A stretch of DNA of 64,000 nucleotides from JAIEOG01 sp964611895 (GTDB taxonomy: Bacteria > Bdellovibrionota > FAC87 > UBA2466), in contig CAZTDN010000015.1 in the NCBI GenBank assembly GCA_964611895.1, positions 11,347 through 75,346 on the forward strand, written 5' to 3'. Below, one piece after another: positions 8,151-17,118 of this stretch (position 1 is the first letter of the stretch; every line of letters starts with the position of its first letter). The notes under the pieces are model-generated. The model did no database searches, was not told where the DNA came from, and was given only the letters and a program-made list of their open reading frames with translations. A program made the position numbers and the translations under genes.

Positions 8151-9392
8151 GTGAAGATCACATCGAAGAACGGTTCCGATTTTCGACCAAAAGACGGTGA
8201 GTTTAGTACAACAACGCTGGTGGAGCTCACTCCCAGCGCGAGCTTGAAACGCGTCCCAGCAAATGTGCTCTTCCTCGTCGATGCCAGTAGCTCTATGGGC
8301 GGAGACAAATGGTCGATGGTAAAAACTGCGCTGAATGAACTTGTTGGCTCATTGAAAGAAGACGACCGTGTGAGTCTGGTCCTTTTTGGTACAAATGCAC
8401 GGGAAGTATTCCCTCTCGCCTCCCTTGCTGAAAATCGCAGCGCCATGCAAAATGCGATTCAAAAACTTGAAAATCCTTCTGGCGTCACTAACTTGGAACA
8501 AGGCCTGAAAACAGCCTACAAGGCCTTTGAAGCCAGAGACCAGGCGGACAAGATACGCCGAGTAAATCACGTAATTTTGCTGACGGATGGATTTGCAACA
8601 GACAATCAAGGGTATCGACTAGAAAAGTTTGATAAGTTCGAAAAACTCGTTGCAGAACAAGAACACATCACCCTGACTGGTATTGGTATCGGCTCCGCAG
8701 ATGACTACGATGCGGACTTCATCAGCCGACTTTCGGAACTCGGACGGGGCTCGTACTACCACGCCAATGCGATGGACAAGTTCAAAGAAGGCCTCCAAGC
8801 AGAAATGCAGAAATTGCAGTCTTCGGTGGTGGGCGACTTAGTGCTCAAGTTCTCCAACGTGAGTGCTCGAGTAATGCGCATCGCTCGTGTGGCCCCAGAA
8901 ATCGTGATTTACGATATCCCGGGGAATGCTAAAGCGTTTGAATTGCCTACAGGCTCCATGACCCGAGACCTCACAGCGTTTCTGGTGCAGACGAGCTCTC
9001 CATCTGGCGGCGAAGTAGGCAGCGAGATACCGCTTTTTACGGTAGAGGGACTCTACGACGGCAGCAAGACAGAATCCATTGAGGTCAAATTGAAGGTTAC
9101 GGACAAAGAGTCTGACTTGGGACAGATTGATCCTGAGGTATTTAAAGCAAGCCAAGTACTCCAAGTTCACTTGAATGGTGAGCAAATTCAGGCAAGTCTC
9201 GAAAACGGCGACAAAGAGAAAGCGACCCGACTCATCCAGAATACCACTCGAATTGCGAGCAACTTAGGACAAGACAAAGTCACACGGGCCCTAACACGAC
9301 TTGCCAACGACGTTCGTGCGGGGAAATCCAATGCAGATGAATTGGCTACCATCAAGGATGAAGCAAAAAAGACCCGTCTGCTGATTTCATAA
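8151..9392 (+). CDS. cytosolic von Willebrand factor A domain protein
   Basis: The VWA domain occupies about residues 36-225. The metal-ion (MIDAS) site is complete: Asp44-x-Ser46-x-Ser48 in DASSSMG, Thr113 in GVTNLEQGL and Asp146 in LLTDGFATD. A beta-rich region and a helical C-terminus follow. There is no signal peptide or membrane helix, so it should act in the cytosol. I chose the GTG at 8151 because AAGGAGAG lies directly upstream; a GTG at 8136 has no such site. It is followed 22 bases later by a kinase/FHA gene, a pairing that resembles the VWA-kinase partners of TerY-type systems. Confidence 0.85.
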   Translation: MKITSKNGSDFRPKDGEFSTTTLVELTPSASLKRVPANVLFLVDASSSMGGDKWSMVKTALNELVGSLKEDDRVSLVLFGTNAREVFPLASLAENRSAMQNAIQKLENPSGVTNLEQGLKTAYKAFEARDQADKIRRVNHVILLTDGFATDNQGYRLEKFDKFEKLVAEQEHITLTGIGIGSADDYDADFISRLSELGRGSYYHANAMDKFKEGLQAEMQKLQSSVVGDLVLKFSNVSARVMRIARVAPEIVIYDIPGNAKAFELPTGSMTRDLTAFLVQTSSPSGGEVGSEIPLFTVEGLYDGSKTESIEVKLKVTDKESDLGQIDPEVFKASQVLQVHLNGEQIQASLENGDKEKATRLIQNTTRIASNLGQDKVTRALTRLANDVRAGKSNADELATIKDEAKKTRLLIS

Positions 9393-9414
9393 TACTACTG
9401 AAAGAGATTGAAAC

Positions 9415-10827
9415 GTGCAGTCGTGTAGCACATGCGGAGAAAAGTTACTCCCCGGAGCGTTGTTCTGTGACGCCTGTGGTGGAACTGCGTCCGCTGTCAA
9501 AGTGGCTCGCAAACTGCGCCAAGCTTCTTTCACTACCATCAAAGACGCCACTGACGGACTCCTGGGAGTTGGCGAACGTCTGAAAGGACGTCGCGATTAC
9601 ATCATTGAAGAGGCGATTGCCAAAAGTGGCTTTGGCGCTACTTTTAGAGCAACCCGATTAGACGATGGTAAAGTCGTTCTCATCAAACAAATGCTCGATC
9701 AGCCTAGTTATGATGGGTTTAGAAAACAACTCATGCATGCGTTTAAACGCGAGGCTATCTTCTTAAGAAAAATTAAACACCCTGCTTTTCCCATCGGCTT
9801 TGAATATTTTGAACGTAACAAGTCATTTTACCTGGTGATGGAGTTTATTAACGGCAAAGAACTCGCCAAAGCGCTGACAGAATACCGAACCGAAAAAGGA
9901 AAGGTAGAGGATGGGTTGGTCGTCTACCTGGGCGTCCAAATCGCTGACGCGCTGGAAGTTATTCACCAACATGGCTATGTATACCGCGACCTAAAACCTC
10001 AGAATGTGATGCTTGATGGAATTAGTTCTCGCATTAAACTGATAGATTTTGGCACGCTCTATCACCGAGCTGACCCGGACCCCCTTGTATTTGAATCCGA
10101 GGGATACACTCCTCCTGACCTAATGGACAAAACCAAGCCGTTCACTGCTGCAGGGGACATTTACAGCCTTGGAGCACTTCTATACGAAGCCGCCGTTGGA
10201 GAGACACCCGTTCTCGGAGATATTAAAGCACTCGAAAACAGCGGGCGTGACCCCCGCTTAATCGGAATCATCCGAAAATGTTTAGAAGTAGAGCCTGCAA
10301 AACGATACCAGCGATCGCGCCAGGTTCGAGACGATTTGGAAAGACTCACGCGCAAAGGCTTCTGGCCCTTTGGTCAAAACAAGGCGATCGCCCCCGTAGA
10401 AATAAATGTACTCCCTAAAACATTGTTCCCTTCAACTTGTACCTTTTGTGAGTTTTGCGGCCATGCGGACTCAAACTCGCAATCCGGCTATTGCCCCAAA
10501 TGTCGGGTACCCCTTCGCGTTGGGAAAATTGAGTTTAAGAAAAACACCAAAAGTGGGATTAAAGAATTTTTCCTGAACGCAGACGAGACCGTAATCGGTA
10601 GTTCGGGACAGTGCCACTTTCCCCTACCTGATGGTAATGGCGTATTGCCAAAACACATCCGCATTTTCCGCAAGAACAACGGCTTGTATCTCGAAGCAGT
10701 CGATCACCGCGATCCGCACACAGAATTGAATCGCCGCAAAGTCATCGGTCCCGTCGAATTGCAGGATGGCGATACGATTAAACTCTCTGATTTCACTCTG
10801 CAATTCCGAATTAAAGACGCCTGCTGA
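9415..10827 (+). CDS. Ser/Thr protein kinase with two zinc ribbons and an FHA domain
   Basis: Domain order: zinc ribbon (Cys4, Cys7, Cys18, Cys21); Hanks-type kinase (about 60-315); second zinc ribbon (Cys345, Cys348, Cys360, Cys363); FHA domain (about 371-470). The kinase looks active: Lys91 in VVLIKQ, Glu113, YRDLKPQN with Asp192 and Asn197, and DFG with Asp211. HRD is changed to YRD, which is tolerated. The FHA part has VIGSSGQCHFPL and ELQDGDTIKLSDFTLQF and should bind phosphothreonine, perhaps its own. No membrane helix is seen. The start is GTG behind AAAGAGA. It probably shares a transcript with the VWA gene upstream. Confidence 0.9.
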   Translation: MQSCSTCGEKLLPGALFCDACGGTASAVKVARKLRQASFTTIKDATDGLLGVGERLKGRRDYIIEEAIAKSGFGATFRATRLDDGKVVLIKQMLDQPSYDGFRKQLMHAFKREAIFLRKIKHPAFPIGFEYFERNKSFYLVMEFINGKELAKALTEYRTEKGKVEDGLVVYLGVQIADALEVIHQHGYVYRDLKPQNVMLDGISSRIKLIDFGTLYHRADPDPLVFESEGYTPPDLMDKTKPFTAAGDIYSLGALLYEAAVGETPVLGDIKALENSGRDPRLIGIIRKCLEVEPAKRYQRSRQVRDDLERLTRKGFWPFGQNKAIAPVEINVLPKTLFPSTCTFCEFCGHADSNSQSGYCPKCRVPLRVGKIEFKKNTKSGIKEFFLNADETVIGSSGQCHFPLPDGNGVLPKHIRIFRKNNGLYLEAVDHRDPHTELNRRKVIGPVELQDGDTIKLSDFTLQFRIKDAC

Positions 10828-10882
10828 GGAACCGTCTAAGTTTCAGGCAAATCACCTCCAATCAAATCGAATACTTAGTTTC

Positions 10883-10907
10883 CTTTTAGGGATAACCTCT
10901 CTAAAAG
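10883..10907. repeat. inverted repeat upstream of sigma-54 promoter
   Basis: CTTTTAG and CTAAAAG form a perfect seven-base inverted repeat with 11 bases between them, and AGG/CCT could pair further inside. It is centred about 79 bases upstream of the predicted start near 10974, so it may be an activator site. It could also be a weak terminator of the kinase gene, although there is no T-run. Confidence 0.3.
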
Positions 10908-10947
10908 TTCGACAACTGAACACCCCGGTTACAGCTGTATTTTCCCT

Positions 10948-10963
10948 AGGCAAGATTATTGCA
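10948..10963 (+). promoter_or_regulatory. sigma-54 promoter of the Ig-like lipoprotein
   Basis: AGGCAAGATTATTGCA keeps GGCA and TTGCA with exact GG-N10-GC spacing (GG 10949-10950, GC 10961-10962). The predicted start near 10974 is only about six bases before the ATG at 10980, so the message would be almost leaderless. No Shine-Dalgarno sequence is visible before that ATG. Confidence 0.65.
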
Positions 10964-10979
10964 GCCCAAATGAATTACT

Positions 10980-12821
10980 ATGAAGATCTGTTTTGGGGTT
11001 TTGGGTAGCACTTTGCTTTTTTTGGGCGCCGTGTCTTGTACCGGCAGCCGCACGATCGTGGTAGACGGGCAAACTCTGTCAACAACAGAGAATAATAACA
11101 ACACTAACAATACCGCTTCTTGTTCCGGATCCCTGTCCGCCACAATGATTCCGGTCGGAGGTATCTCGCTGGCGAATATCCGCACAGGCGATACCATCAA
11201 CTGGATGGTGACTGCGTCGGGTTGCAGCAACAATTACATTCTGATCACCAGCGGCGGGGAGTCGATCTCTTTTACCCCCACGACACCCGCTATTTTCCCG
11301 ATCACTTACAACAATATTACGACCATTAATGAGCAGGTCATTGTCAAAGCGCTAGATGGCTCCGGCAATGTCATTTTTCAGATTACAATTAACGGGGGAA
11401 CCTTCACCGTTTCTAGCGGCAGCACGCATTGCGTGGCTACAACTGCATCGCCCTCGTTCTTTTTGTCTTTGGATTCCAACAATAATCCGGTCGCTCCCGT
11501 AACGATTCCAGTTCTGGTCGTTAATAGCTCAACTGGAGTGGGAGTAACCCAAGTCTTGGACAACGGGGTGGCAGTACCAGCAACACAGGTGGTACCTACC
11601 CTCCCTACTTCAGCCGCTCAATCGCAGGTAATTCAGATTCAAGAATCTGCGGTAGGAACGCGTGTACTCCGGTTTAACGTCGTGGATTCCAGCGGGCGAA
11701 CGGGCAGCTGTGAAACTTCTGTTTCAGTAGCCGGTTTACTCCCTCCTACACCGACCATTTCTTCTCTCACGGCAACTCCGACCATTGTAGGCATTGGCCA
11801 GCCGGTAACGTTGCAGCTCACTGCCACTGGTACCGTGACACGGGCTCGTATCGATGGTCAGGCCGTTACCTTGAACAACGGCGTTGCTACGTACACTTAC
11901 GTGCCCACTCGCACAGGAAGAATTACGATCGAAGCAACGGTGGAGAATGATTCATCCTCCGTAAACCAAAGTGTGGCTATCCACGTTAATCCAGCTTGTG
12001 TAATTCGTGCGGTTACGGGCCCAGCGAGCTTACCCGGGTTGATCCACGCTCAAGTTGATATCACCGGGAGTTATATCGGCGCTACTGTGGCAGGATCCGG
12101 GATCACTAGCGTGAGCCTACCAGCCGGGAACACCGCAACCAATCTAGCAGTAAACATTCCCATGATCAGCAGCCCGACACCGCTGAACTTGACAGTCTAT
12201 GGACCAGACAACACAGAATCGTTCTGCTCCACTGTTGCGGCGGCGGCACCCGTGCAACTACCTGCACCCTCTTTGACTGTGAACGGCTCCTCCGGAAACA
12301 CCACCGCCAAGATCAAATCGAATTTGAGCATCTGTTGGAGTTCTCCGGGAGCGACGGCTTGCGAATTAAAAGTGAATGGAGCAGTTCTGAGCACGGCGAT
12401 CAATGGAACCCAAACGGTGAATAACATTCAGTCTGACCAGAATGTCGAGCTTACTTGTTCCAACTCAGCAGGGCCAGTGACCAAGAAGGTCCTCGTGACC
12501 ATGACTGGTAGATGGTACCAAGCAAGCAATGCGGTTTCTTGTTCGTCGGTATGCGCATCCCAGGGCTTATACAACCGAGCTTCCCCCGAAGGCGCTTACT
12601 GCACTTCCGGAGAAAACAAACCTGCGTCTGCGCTTGCCGACGGAATCCTGTATCCGTATGGAATCAACTTTGCTGGTCCAGATAGTAATACTTACGCAGC
12701 GTCCGTTTATACAAGTGATTGCAGAGGCACCGGGACCACATGCTGCTACAAACCTTCGAATATTCAGCCCCACGATAGAGACGTCACCGACTGGCTCACG
12801 GGTTGCTATTGCACGCTTTAA
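10980..12821 (+). CDS. large Ig-like repeat lipoprotein
   Basis: This is a 613-residue lipoprotein with lipobox GAVSC (Cys20). An Asn/Thr-rich spacer follows (around residue 40). After it come several beta-sandwich modules rich in Thr, Ser, Val and Asn that resemble bacterial Ig-like or PKD repeats; similar lines such as GQPVTLQLTATG and NTTAKIKSNLSICWSS recur. The last 100 residues are Cys-rich (CSSVCASQG, YCTSGE, CCYKP, GCYC) and probably a separate disulfide-bonded domain. It is likely an adhesin or surface stalk; the ligand is unknown. Confidence 0.75.
   Translation: MKICFGVLGSTLLFLGAVSCTGSRTIVVDGQTLSTTENNNNTNNTASCSGSLSATMIPVGGISLANIRTGDTINWMVTASGCSNNYILITSGGESISFTPTTPAIFPITYNNITTINEQVIVKALDGSGNVIFQITINGGTFTVSSGSTHCVATTASPSFFLSLDSNNNPVAPVTIPVLVVNSSTGVGVTQVLDNGVAVPATQVVPTLPTSAAQSQVIQIQESAVGTRVLRFNVVDSSGRTGSCETSVSVAGLLPPTPTISSLTATPTIVGIGQPVTLQLTATGTVTRARIDGQAVTLNNGVATYTYVPTRTGRITIEATVENDSSSVNQSVAIHVNPACVIRAVTGPASLPGLIHAQVDITGSYIGATVAGSGITSVSLPAGNTATNLAVNIPMISSPTPLNLTVYGPDNTESFCSTVAAAAPVQLPAPSLTVNGSSGNTTAKIKSNLSICWSSPGATACELKVNGAVLSTAINGTQTVNNIQSDQNVELTCSNSAGPVTKKVLVTMTGRWYQASNAVSCSSVCASQGLYNRASPEGAYCTSGENKPASALADGILYPYGINFAGPDSNTYAASVYTSDCRGTGTTCCYKPSNIQPHDRDVTDWLTGCYCTL
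12792..12807 (+). promoter_or_regulatory. possible sigma-54 promoter inside the lipoprotein 3' end
   Basis: TGGCTCACGGGTTGCT differs from TGGCAC-N5-TTGCT at one conserved base and has the GG-N10-GC spacing (GG 12793-12794, GC 12805-12806). It lies in the last codons of the Ig-like lipoprotein. It would start transcription near 12818, before the gene at 12852. Because it is coding sequence for a Cys-rich end, chance is a real possibility. Confidence 0.4.
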
Positions 12822-12851
12822 AAGTGCAGCTGCGTATTGTAAGAATGGGAA

Positions 12852-13592
12852 ATGCTGCGCGCCAGGATCCTTCTCGTTCTCATCTTGTCTCAGCTCGGTC
12901 TCGCTCAAACAACGGCTGCTAAGGACGGCGGCCATGGAGACCTAAGAGCAAGTTTTGAAGCCGGCGCACACGAAAGCTTGGGCTCTCGGTTCACGCTAGG
13001 TTTTAGACTCGCATTGCACGATTTCCTCGATCGGCAGACGGAATTTCAGACAGACACTCTCTTCGAACTCTTTTCGGGCAAGGTAGATTTCTTTGGCGGC
13101 AACTCGCAATTCTATCTCGATGAGCTCACGGTGGTAAGAGTGGCTCGAATGGTCCCTCTTTCCTCTCGTTGGAACGAGCTAACCTGGAAGATCGAGGTTG
13201 GTGGCCGCACCGTAAAGGAATTGCTTTGCAACCGCTGCGGGGCAGGGAACATTTTGGGCGGGCTGGGCGCTGCTTTTACCCTGTCGGATACCCTACCAAT
13301 CACCGCGTGGGTTCTTTTCGAAGCGGAGCTGCTCGGTTCTCCCGCGTTCTCTGGATTTCCTTTAAAACCCTCTTTCGGGCCACGCATCGGTTTGCGATTT
13401 CAACCCACTCCTTGGCTCAATGGCATCGCCTACGGCTTATATCGATACCAGGCGTCCCCCATCAGCCCTCACGTCTTTAATTTGGGAACCGAATGGCGTT
13501 TGGCATTGGGGCCTGATTGGGCTGTAAATGCAGTGCTTTACCGCCTGTCCGACGGGTGGCAGGGAGGCCTAGGCGCCCTGGCGTATTTCTAG
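12852..13592 (+). CDS. outer-membrane barrel-like protein, unknown
   Basis: This is a 246-residue secreted protein with a signal peptide (LLVLILSQLGLAQ). The mature part has alternating amphipathic strands ending in aromatic residues and a C-terminal phenylalanine (LGALAYF), which is the usual mark of an outer-membrane beta barrel. Two Cys sit in CNRCGAG. It lies 30 bases after the Ig-like lipoprotein and may be its partner in the outer membrane, which is inference. Confidence 0.6.
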   Translation: MLRARILLVLILSQLGLAQTTAAKDGGHGDLRASFEAGAHESLGSRFTLGFRLALHDFLDRQTEFQTDTLFELFSGKVDFFGGNSQFYLDELTVVRVARMVPLSSRWNELTWKIEVGGRTVKELLCNRCGAGNILGGLGAAFTLSDTLPITAWVLFEAELLGSPAFSGFPLKPSFGPRIGLRFQPTPWLNGIAYGLYRYQASPISPHVFNLGTEWRLALGPDWAVNAVLYRLSDGWQGGLGALAYF

Positions 13593-13673
13593 AGCTGACT
13601 TGACTCTATTGCCCGGTTTGCTACTGGTAGCTCTGAATCAGGATCACCATTTTCGGTGGACAGGAGCTAAACC

Positions 13674-14468
13674 ATGAAAAACATAGCGCTTTATCTGATC
13701 CCCACTCTTTTCCTCTGTGGTTGCCCACTCACGACCATGGAGCAAGTAACCAAGGACACTCGGGACGAAGTCAAAGCGACGCGCGAGGGTACACAGACCC
13801 TGAGCTCCTTAGAAATATGCCTCGATAAAGAGATTTCGATCAGCTCCCGCACAGCTGCTTGTAAACCCGCCTTGCTTCGCTTGCCAGAGGATCGCCTAGC
13901 CGATCATCTTGGTTTGCCTTTACGGATTCTAAAGGAAACCTCGGTCAAGCGCTCTTTGGTTGGTGGAGAAGTCGATATTCCAAACGTGGTTTACGTGGGC
14001 ACGGAGCACGACATAGACACTCTCCTTCAGCTATCTCCTATGTCCGAAGACCAGCACTCGGTCTTCCAAATGGCAGTGCTCCAAGCAGTATCCGACATTA
14101 GCCTCAAAGCCATGCAGGCAGGCGGCATCCCCGAGGGGGAAACGCAGACTTATCGAGACTACGGCCTTCGACTTATCTACGCAGGCACCGCTATTCTGGG
14201 GGCCATTCCCCTCAATGAGCTAAGTCAAATAGTTAAAAGAGCTTCGATCGCTTTTGAGGCCAAAGAAATGATCGGTTTTCAGTTTATCTCCCAGATCAAT
14301 GACCGAGCGCTCACGATTTCAAAAATTTTGCCGGAAGACCGGCGCACCAAAGCGGTCGACGCAATGCGTACATTGGGAAAGAACCTCAGCCTAGCAGAAG
14401 ACGAACTTCGAACGCTGGATCGCCTCGCTGAAATCCGCATGGGTGTGCGTTCCACTATCGATCCATAA
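13674..14468 (+). CDS. lipoprotein of unknown function
   Basis: The ATG lies behind ACAGGAGC. The signal peptide ends in LCGC, with Cys17 the likely lipid site. The mature 247 residues are mostly helical and have no domain that I recognise. A segment around EICLDKEISISSRTAACKPALL carries two Cys. It precedes the PilF-like lipoprotein by 33 bases on the same strand, which suggests one transcript. Confidence 0.65.
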   Translation: MKNIALYLIPTLFLCGCPLTTMEQVTKDTRDEVKATREGTQTLSSLEICLDKEISISSRTAACKPALLRLPEDRLADHLGLPLRILKETSVKRSLVGGEVDIPNVVYVGTEHDIDTLLQLSPMSEDQHSVFQMAVLQAVSDISLKAMQAGGIPEGETQTYRDYGLRLIYAGTAILGAIPLNELSQIVKRASIAFEAKEMIGFQFISQINDRALTISKILPEDRRTKAVDAMRTLGKNLSLAEDELRTLDRLAEIRMGVRSTIDP

Positions 14469-14501
14469 CCGCATCACGGTATAATCGTGGGAGGAGAAAC
14501 C

Positions 14502-15272
14502 ATGGGCAACTCTCACCTCAATCGACGCTATCTTCGCCTGTTCCTCGCTTTGACTGGGATCCTAGTAGCAAGCTGCGCTGGGCTTACTTCGTTAAAAGAA
14601 AAAGAAATAGCGCGCATTCACTTGCAGCGCGCAAGCGACTTCTTGAACCAAAGGCAATACAACCAGGCGATTGAAGCAGTGGGCGATGCCCTAAAGTCGG
14701 ATTCCTCCCTCGCTCCCGCATACAACCTACTGGCGTTGATCTACCTCGAAACAAAACGCTACGAAAAAAGCGAAGAGGCTTTTTCAAAAGCGCTCGAACT
14801 TCAAGCGCAATACCCCGAAGTGTTTAATAACCTGGGTGTCTTGAACAACCGCCGCGAAAAGTTTCCGCAAGCGATTGAATGGTTCAAAAAAGCACTGGCA
14901 GATGAAAACTACGTAACACCTGAAAATGCTTACACCAACATGGGCTACGCTTATTATCGATTGGGGCGCTATTCCGAAGCCATTGAAAACCACCAGAAAG
15001 CGCTCGATATCGCCCCGCTATTCTGCCTGGCCAGCAAGAATATGGGGGACGTTTTCGCAAAGCAAAAAACTTACGAAAGAGCGTCTCGCTACTATGAAAA
15101 AGCAGTCACAAACTGCCCACTTTATCAGGAGAGTCACTACAAACTGGGGCTGGTTCTCATGAAGCTAGGGCAACGCAAGGTGGCAAAAACGGAATTGGAG
15201 AAGTTGATTCAACGCCACAAGTCCGGTCCGTATGTTGAACGCTCAAACGAAGTCTTAAAGTGGTTGAAATAA
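14502..15272 (+). CDS. pilF: PilF/PilW-like TPR lipoprotein
   Basis: This is a 256-residue tetratricopeptide protein. The signal peptide ends in LVASC (Cys25), so it is a lipoprotein. About five TPR units follow, with clear helices such as APAYNLLALIYLETKRYEKSEEAF and later copies. PilF/PilW lipoproteins help the type IV pilus secretin reach the outer membrane. Here the only support for that role is the architecture and a RodZ-like gene next door, as in gammaproteobacteria. The ATG at 14502 follows GGGAGGAG; an upstream GTG at 14487 lies before that site and is rejected. Confidence 0.7.
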   Translation: MGNSHLNRRYLRLFLALTGILVASCAGLTSLKEKEIARIHLQRASDFLNQRQYNQAIEAVGDALKSDSSLAPAYNLLALIYLETKRYEKSEEAFSKALELQAQYPEVFNNLGVLNNRREKFPQAIEWFKKALADENYVTPENAYTNMGYAYYRLGRYSEAIENHQKALDIAPLFCLASKNMGDVFAKQKTYERASRYYEKAVTNCPLYQESHYKLGLVLMKLGQRKVAKTELEKLIQRHKSGPYVERSNEVLKWLK

Positions 15273-15314
15273 AACTGGACGGAACCCCCTGTTCTCCTTA
15301 AGAATCTTTAAAGC

Positions 15315-16220
15315 ATGGAAAATTTTGGCGCCTACCTCAAAGCGCAGCGAGAGAAAAAGGGCATTCGGTTAGAGGAAATTGCCTCTATCACGAAAATTCA
15401 CCCTCATAGCCTCGAACTGATTGAATCGAACCAGTGGAATGAGCTACCGCCGGAGCCCTTCATTCGCGGGTTTATTCTGGCCTATTCTAAGTATGTCGGC
15501 CTGGAAAACGCCGATGTTTTAGAACGCTACCGTCTTGCAACAGGTACGTCGGCTGCCCAGTCCATCGAGGAAAACATGAGGGACGGCCAATCGGGGGAAC
15601 CCTCTCGAGAGCCTACCACTCGCTCCGCTCCTGTCATGGCGACTCCTAACCAACTGATCACCCGAGTGCGTTTTCCCTCGGGCGCAAAGCTCATCACTAT
15701 TGCTTCTTTGATCGCAGTGGTGGGGCTCGCAACTCTTTTGATTAACGTGGGCAAAGATGCAGGAGATGCGACACTGGCCGTACAGTCCCCTGCCCCGACA
15801 GAAATTAAAGACGTGGCTGAGACAACTTCAGAATCGCGCACCGTGGCGTCTGAAACCAAAGTTCTAGGCGATACTGCCCCTCCGGCAGCTCCTGTTCCCA
15901 CACCGGCACCCGCACACGAAATCGTTGTCGAAGGAAAAGAACGTACTTGGATGAAAGTCGTGATTGATGATGCCCCTCCACAAGAGGTGTTTCTGGGCGA
16001 AGGGAAATCCGCTTCCTATAAGGCGAATGAAAAAATTAAAGTCGTTCTGGGCAATTCCACTGGGTCCCGAGTTTTATACAATGGCAAAGAGGTCGATGGT
16101 ACCCAGTTTATGGGAACGATTCGCACCTATAAATACCCGGCAAACGCACGTTTCCCCCAAGACACACCGGCAAAACGCGCGACTGCCTCAGACGCGCCTG
16201 ATAATAAGCCGACTGAATAA
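15315..16220 (+). CDS. rodZ: RodZ-like helix-turn-helix membrane protein
   Basis: RodZ links MreB filaments to the cell-wall elongation machinery. The N-terminal helix-turn-helix (about residues 4-70) has the RodZ pattern FGAYLKAQREKKGIRLEEIA and PPEPFIRGFILAYSKYVGL. A linker, one membrane helix (about 125-146), a Pro/Thr-rich periplasmic stretch and a C-terminal beta domain of the RodZ type (about 205-280) follow. Length of 301 residues is normal. It follows the PilF-like gene by 42 bases. Confidence 0.8.
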   Translation: MENFGAYLKAQREKKGIRLEEIASITKIHPHSLELIESNQWNELPPEPFIRGFILAYSKYVGLENADVLERYRLATGTSAAQSIEENMRDGQSGEPSREPTTRSAPVMATPNQLITRVRFPSGAKLITIASLIAVVGLATLLINVGKDAGDATLAVQSPAPTEIKDVAETTSESRTVASETKVLGDTAPPAAPVPTPAPAHEIVVEGKERTWMKVVIDDAPPQEVFLGEGKSASYKANEKIKVVLGNSTGSRVLYNGKEVDGTQFMGTIRTYKYPANARFPQDTPAKRATASDAPDNKPTE

Positions 16221-16239
16221 CCTCTAAGGGAGGTTGGCA

Positions 16240-17118
16240 ATGGATCCCATTTTTCTTGGTTCGCTTGCAGTCTGGAGGCACGCTTGCTCGGGCTTACCTC
16301 GAGCTCGCTGTCTGCTCATTCATGGCATCAGCGAACATAGCGCCCGCCATCTTCCTACTGTCCAGGCACTCAATAAGGCTTCGATTGAAGTCGTGCGATT
16401 TGACCTGCGAGGCGCCGGCGAAAGCAAAGGCACTCGCCAATACGTAAAACATTTCCAAGAGTATGTGGATGACACAACCCAGGTACTTAACTGGATTCAG
16501 CGAGATTTAGAGCCGCTCCCACTCTTTGTCCTGGGCCACAGCATGGGTGGAGCAGTAGCGATACATTTTGCATCCCAGCAGCAAAACAGCATTCAAGGGC
16601 TTGTCTTAAGTGCACCAGGCTTTATTGTGGGCGGTGCAATTTCTCCGGTGAAGATATTCTTGGGGAGAATGATCGCCAGCCTCCTCCCCAAGTTAAGACT
16701 GCATTCGGAAGACAGCACTTCTCTCTCTCGAGATCCGGCAGTTATCGAAGCCTATAAGCGCGATCCTCTAGCCTCGCGATTCAATACATTGAGCCAAGGC
16801 CGGGCTGTATTAGACGCTTTTCAACAAATTCCCGATTTGTGTAAGAAGATTCGAACTCCAACAATCATTCTGCACGGCACTGCAGATCGCGTCATCGCTC
16901 CAGCAGGCAGTTTCGATATTCTCAGAGCGCTCGGCGCCAGAGACAAAGAGCTACACTATCTCCCGGGTGTCTACCATGAACCCCATTTGGATTGGGAAAG
17001 TGGGAAATTCTTTGCCTTACTCACTCTGTGGTTGAATCATCAAATTACCAAGAGCCCCACACTCAAACCCAGCAAGCCGTTAAAAAACCAACTGGTAACT
17101 CAGGCCAATCCTAGCTAG
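16240..17118 (+). CDS. monoacylglycerol-lipase-like alpha/beta hydrolase
   Basis: This serine hydrolase is of the lysophospholipase/monoglyceride lipase type. The triad is Ser101 in GHSMGG, Asp216 in HGTADRVI and His246 in YHEPH, and the oxyanion motif is IHGISEHS. There is no signal peptide, so it should be cytosolic or membrane-associated. The ATG at 16240 is six bases after AAGGGAGG; a TTG at 16234 is too close to that site. Its last 39 bases overlap the convergent gene that ends at 17080. Confidence 0.85.
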   Translation: MDPIFLGSLAVWRHACSGLPRARCLLIHGISEHSARHLPTVQALNKASIEVVRFDLRGAGESKGTRQYVKHFQEYVDDTTQVLNWIQRDLEPLPLFVLGHSMGGAVAIHFASQQQNSIQGLVLSAPGFIVGGAISPVKIFLGRMIASLLPKLRLHSEDSTSLSRDPAVIEAYKRDPLASRFNTLSQGRAVLDAFQQIPDLCKKIRTPTIILHGTADRVIAPAGSFDILRALGARDKELHYLPGVYHEPHLDWESGKFFALLTLWLNHQITKSPTLKPSKPLKNQLVTQANPS

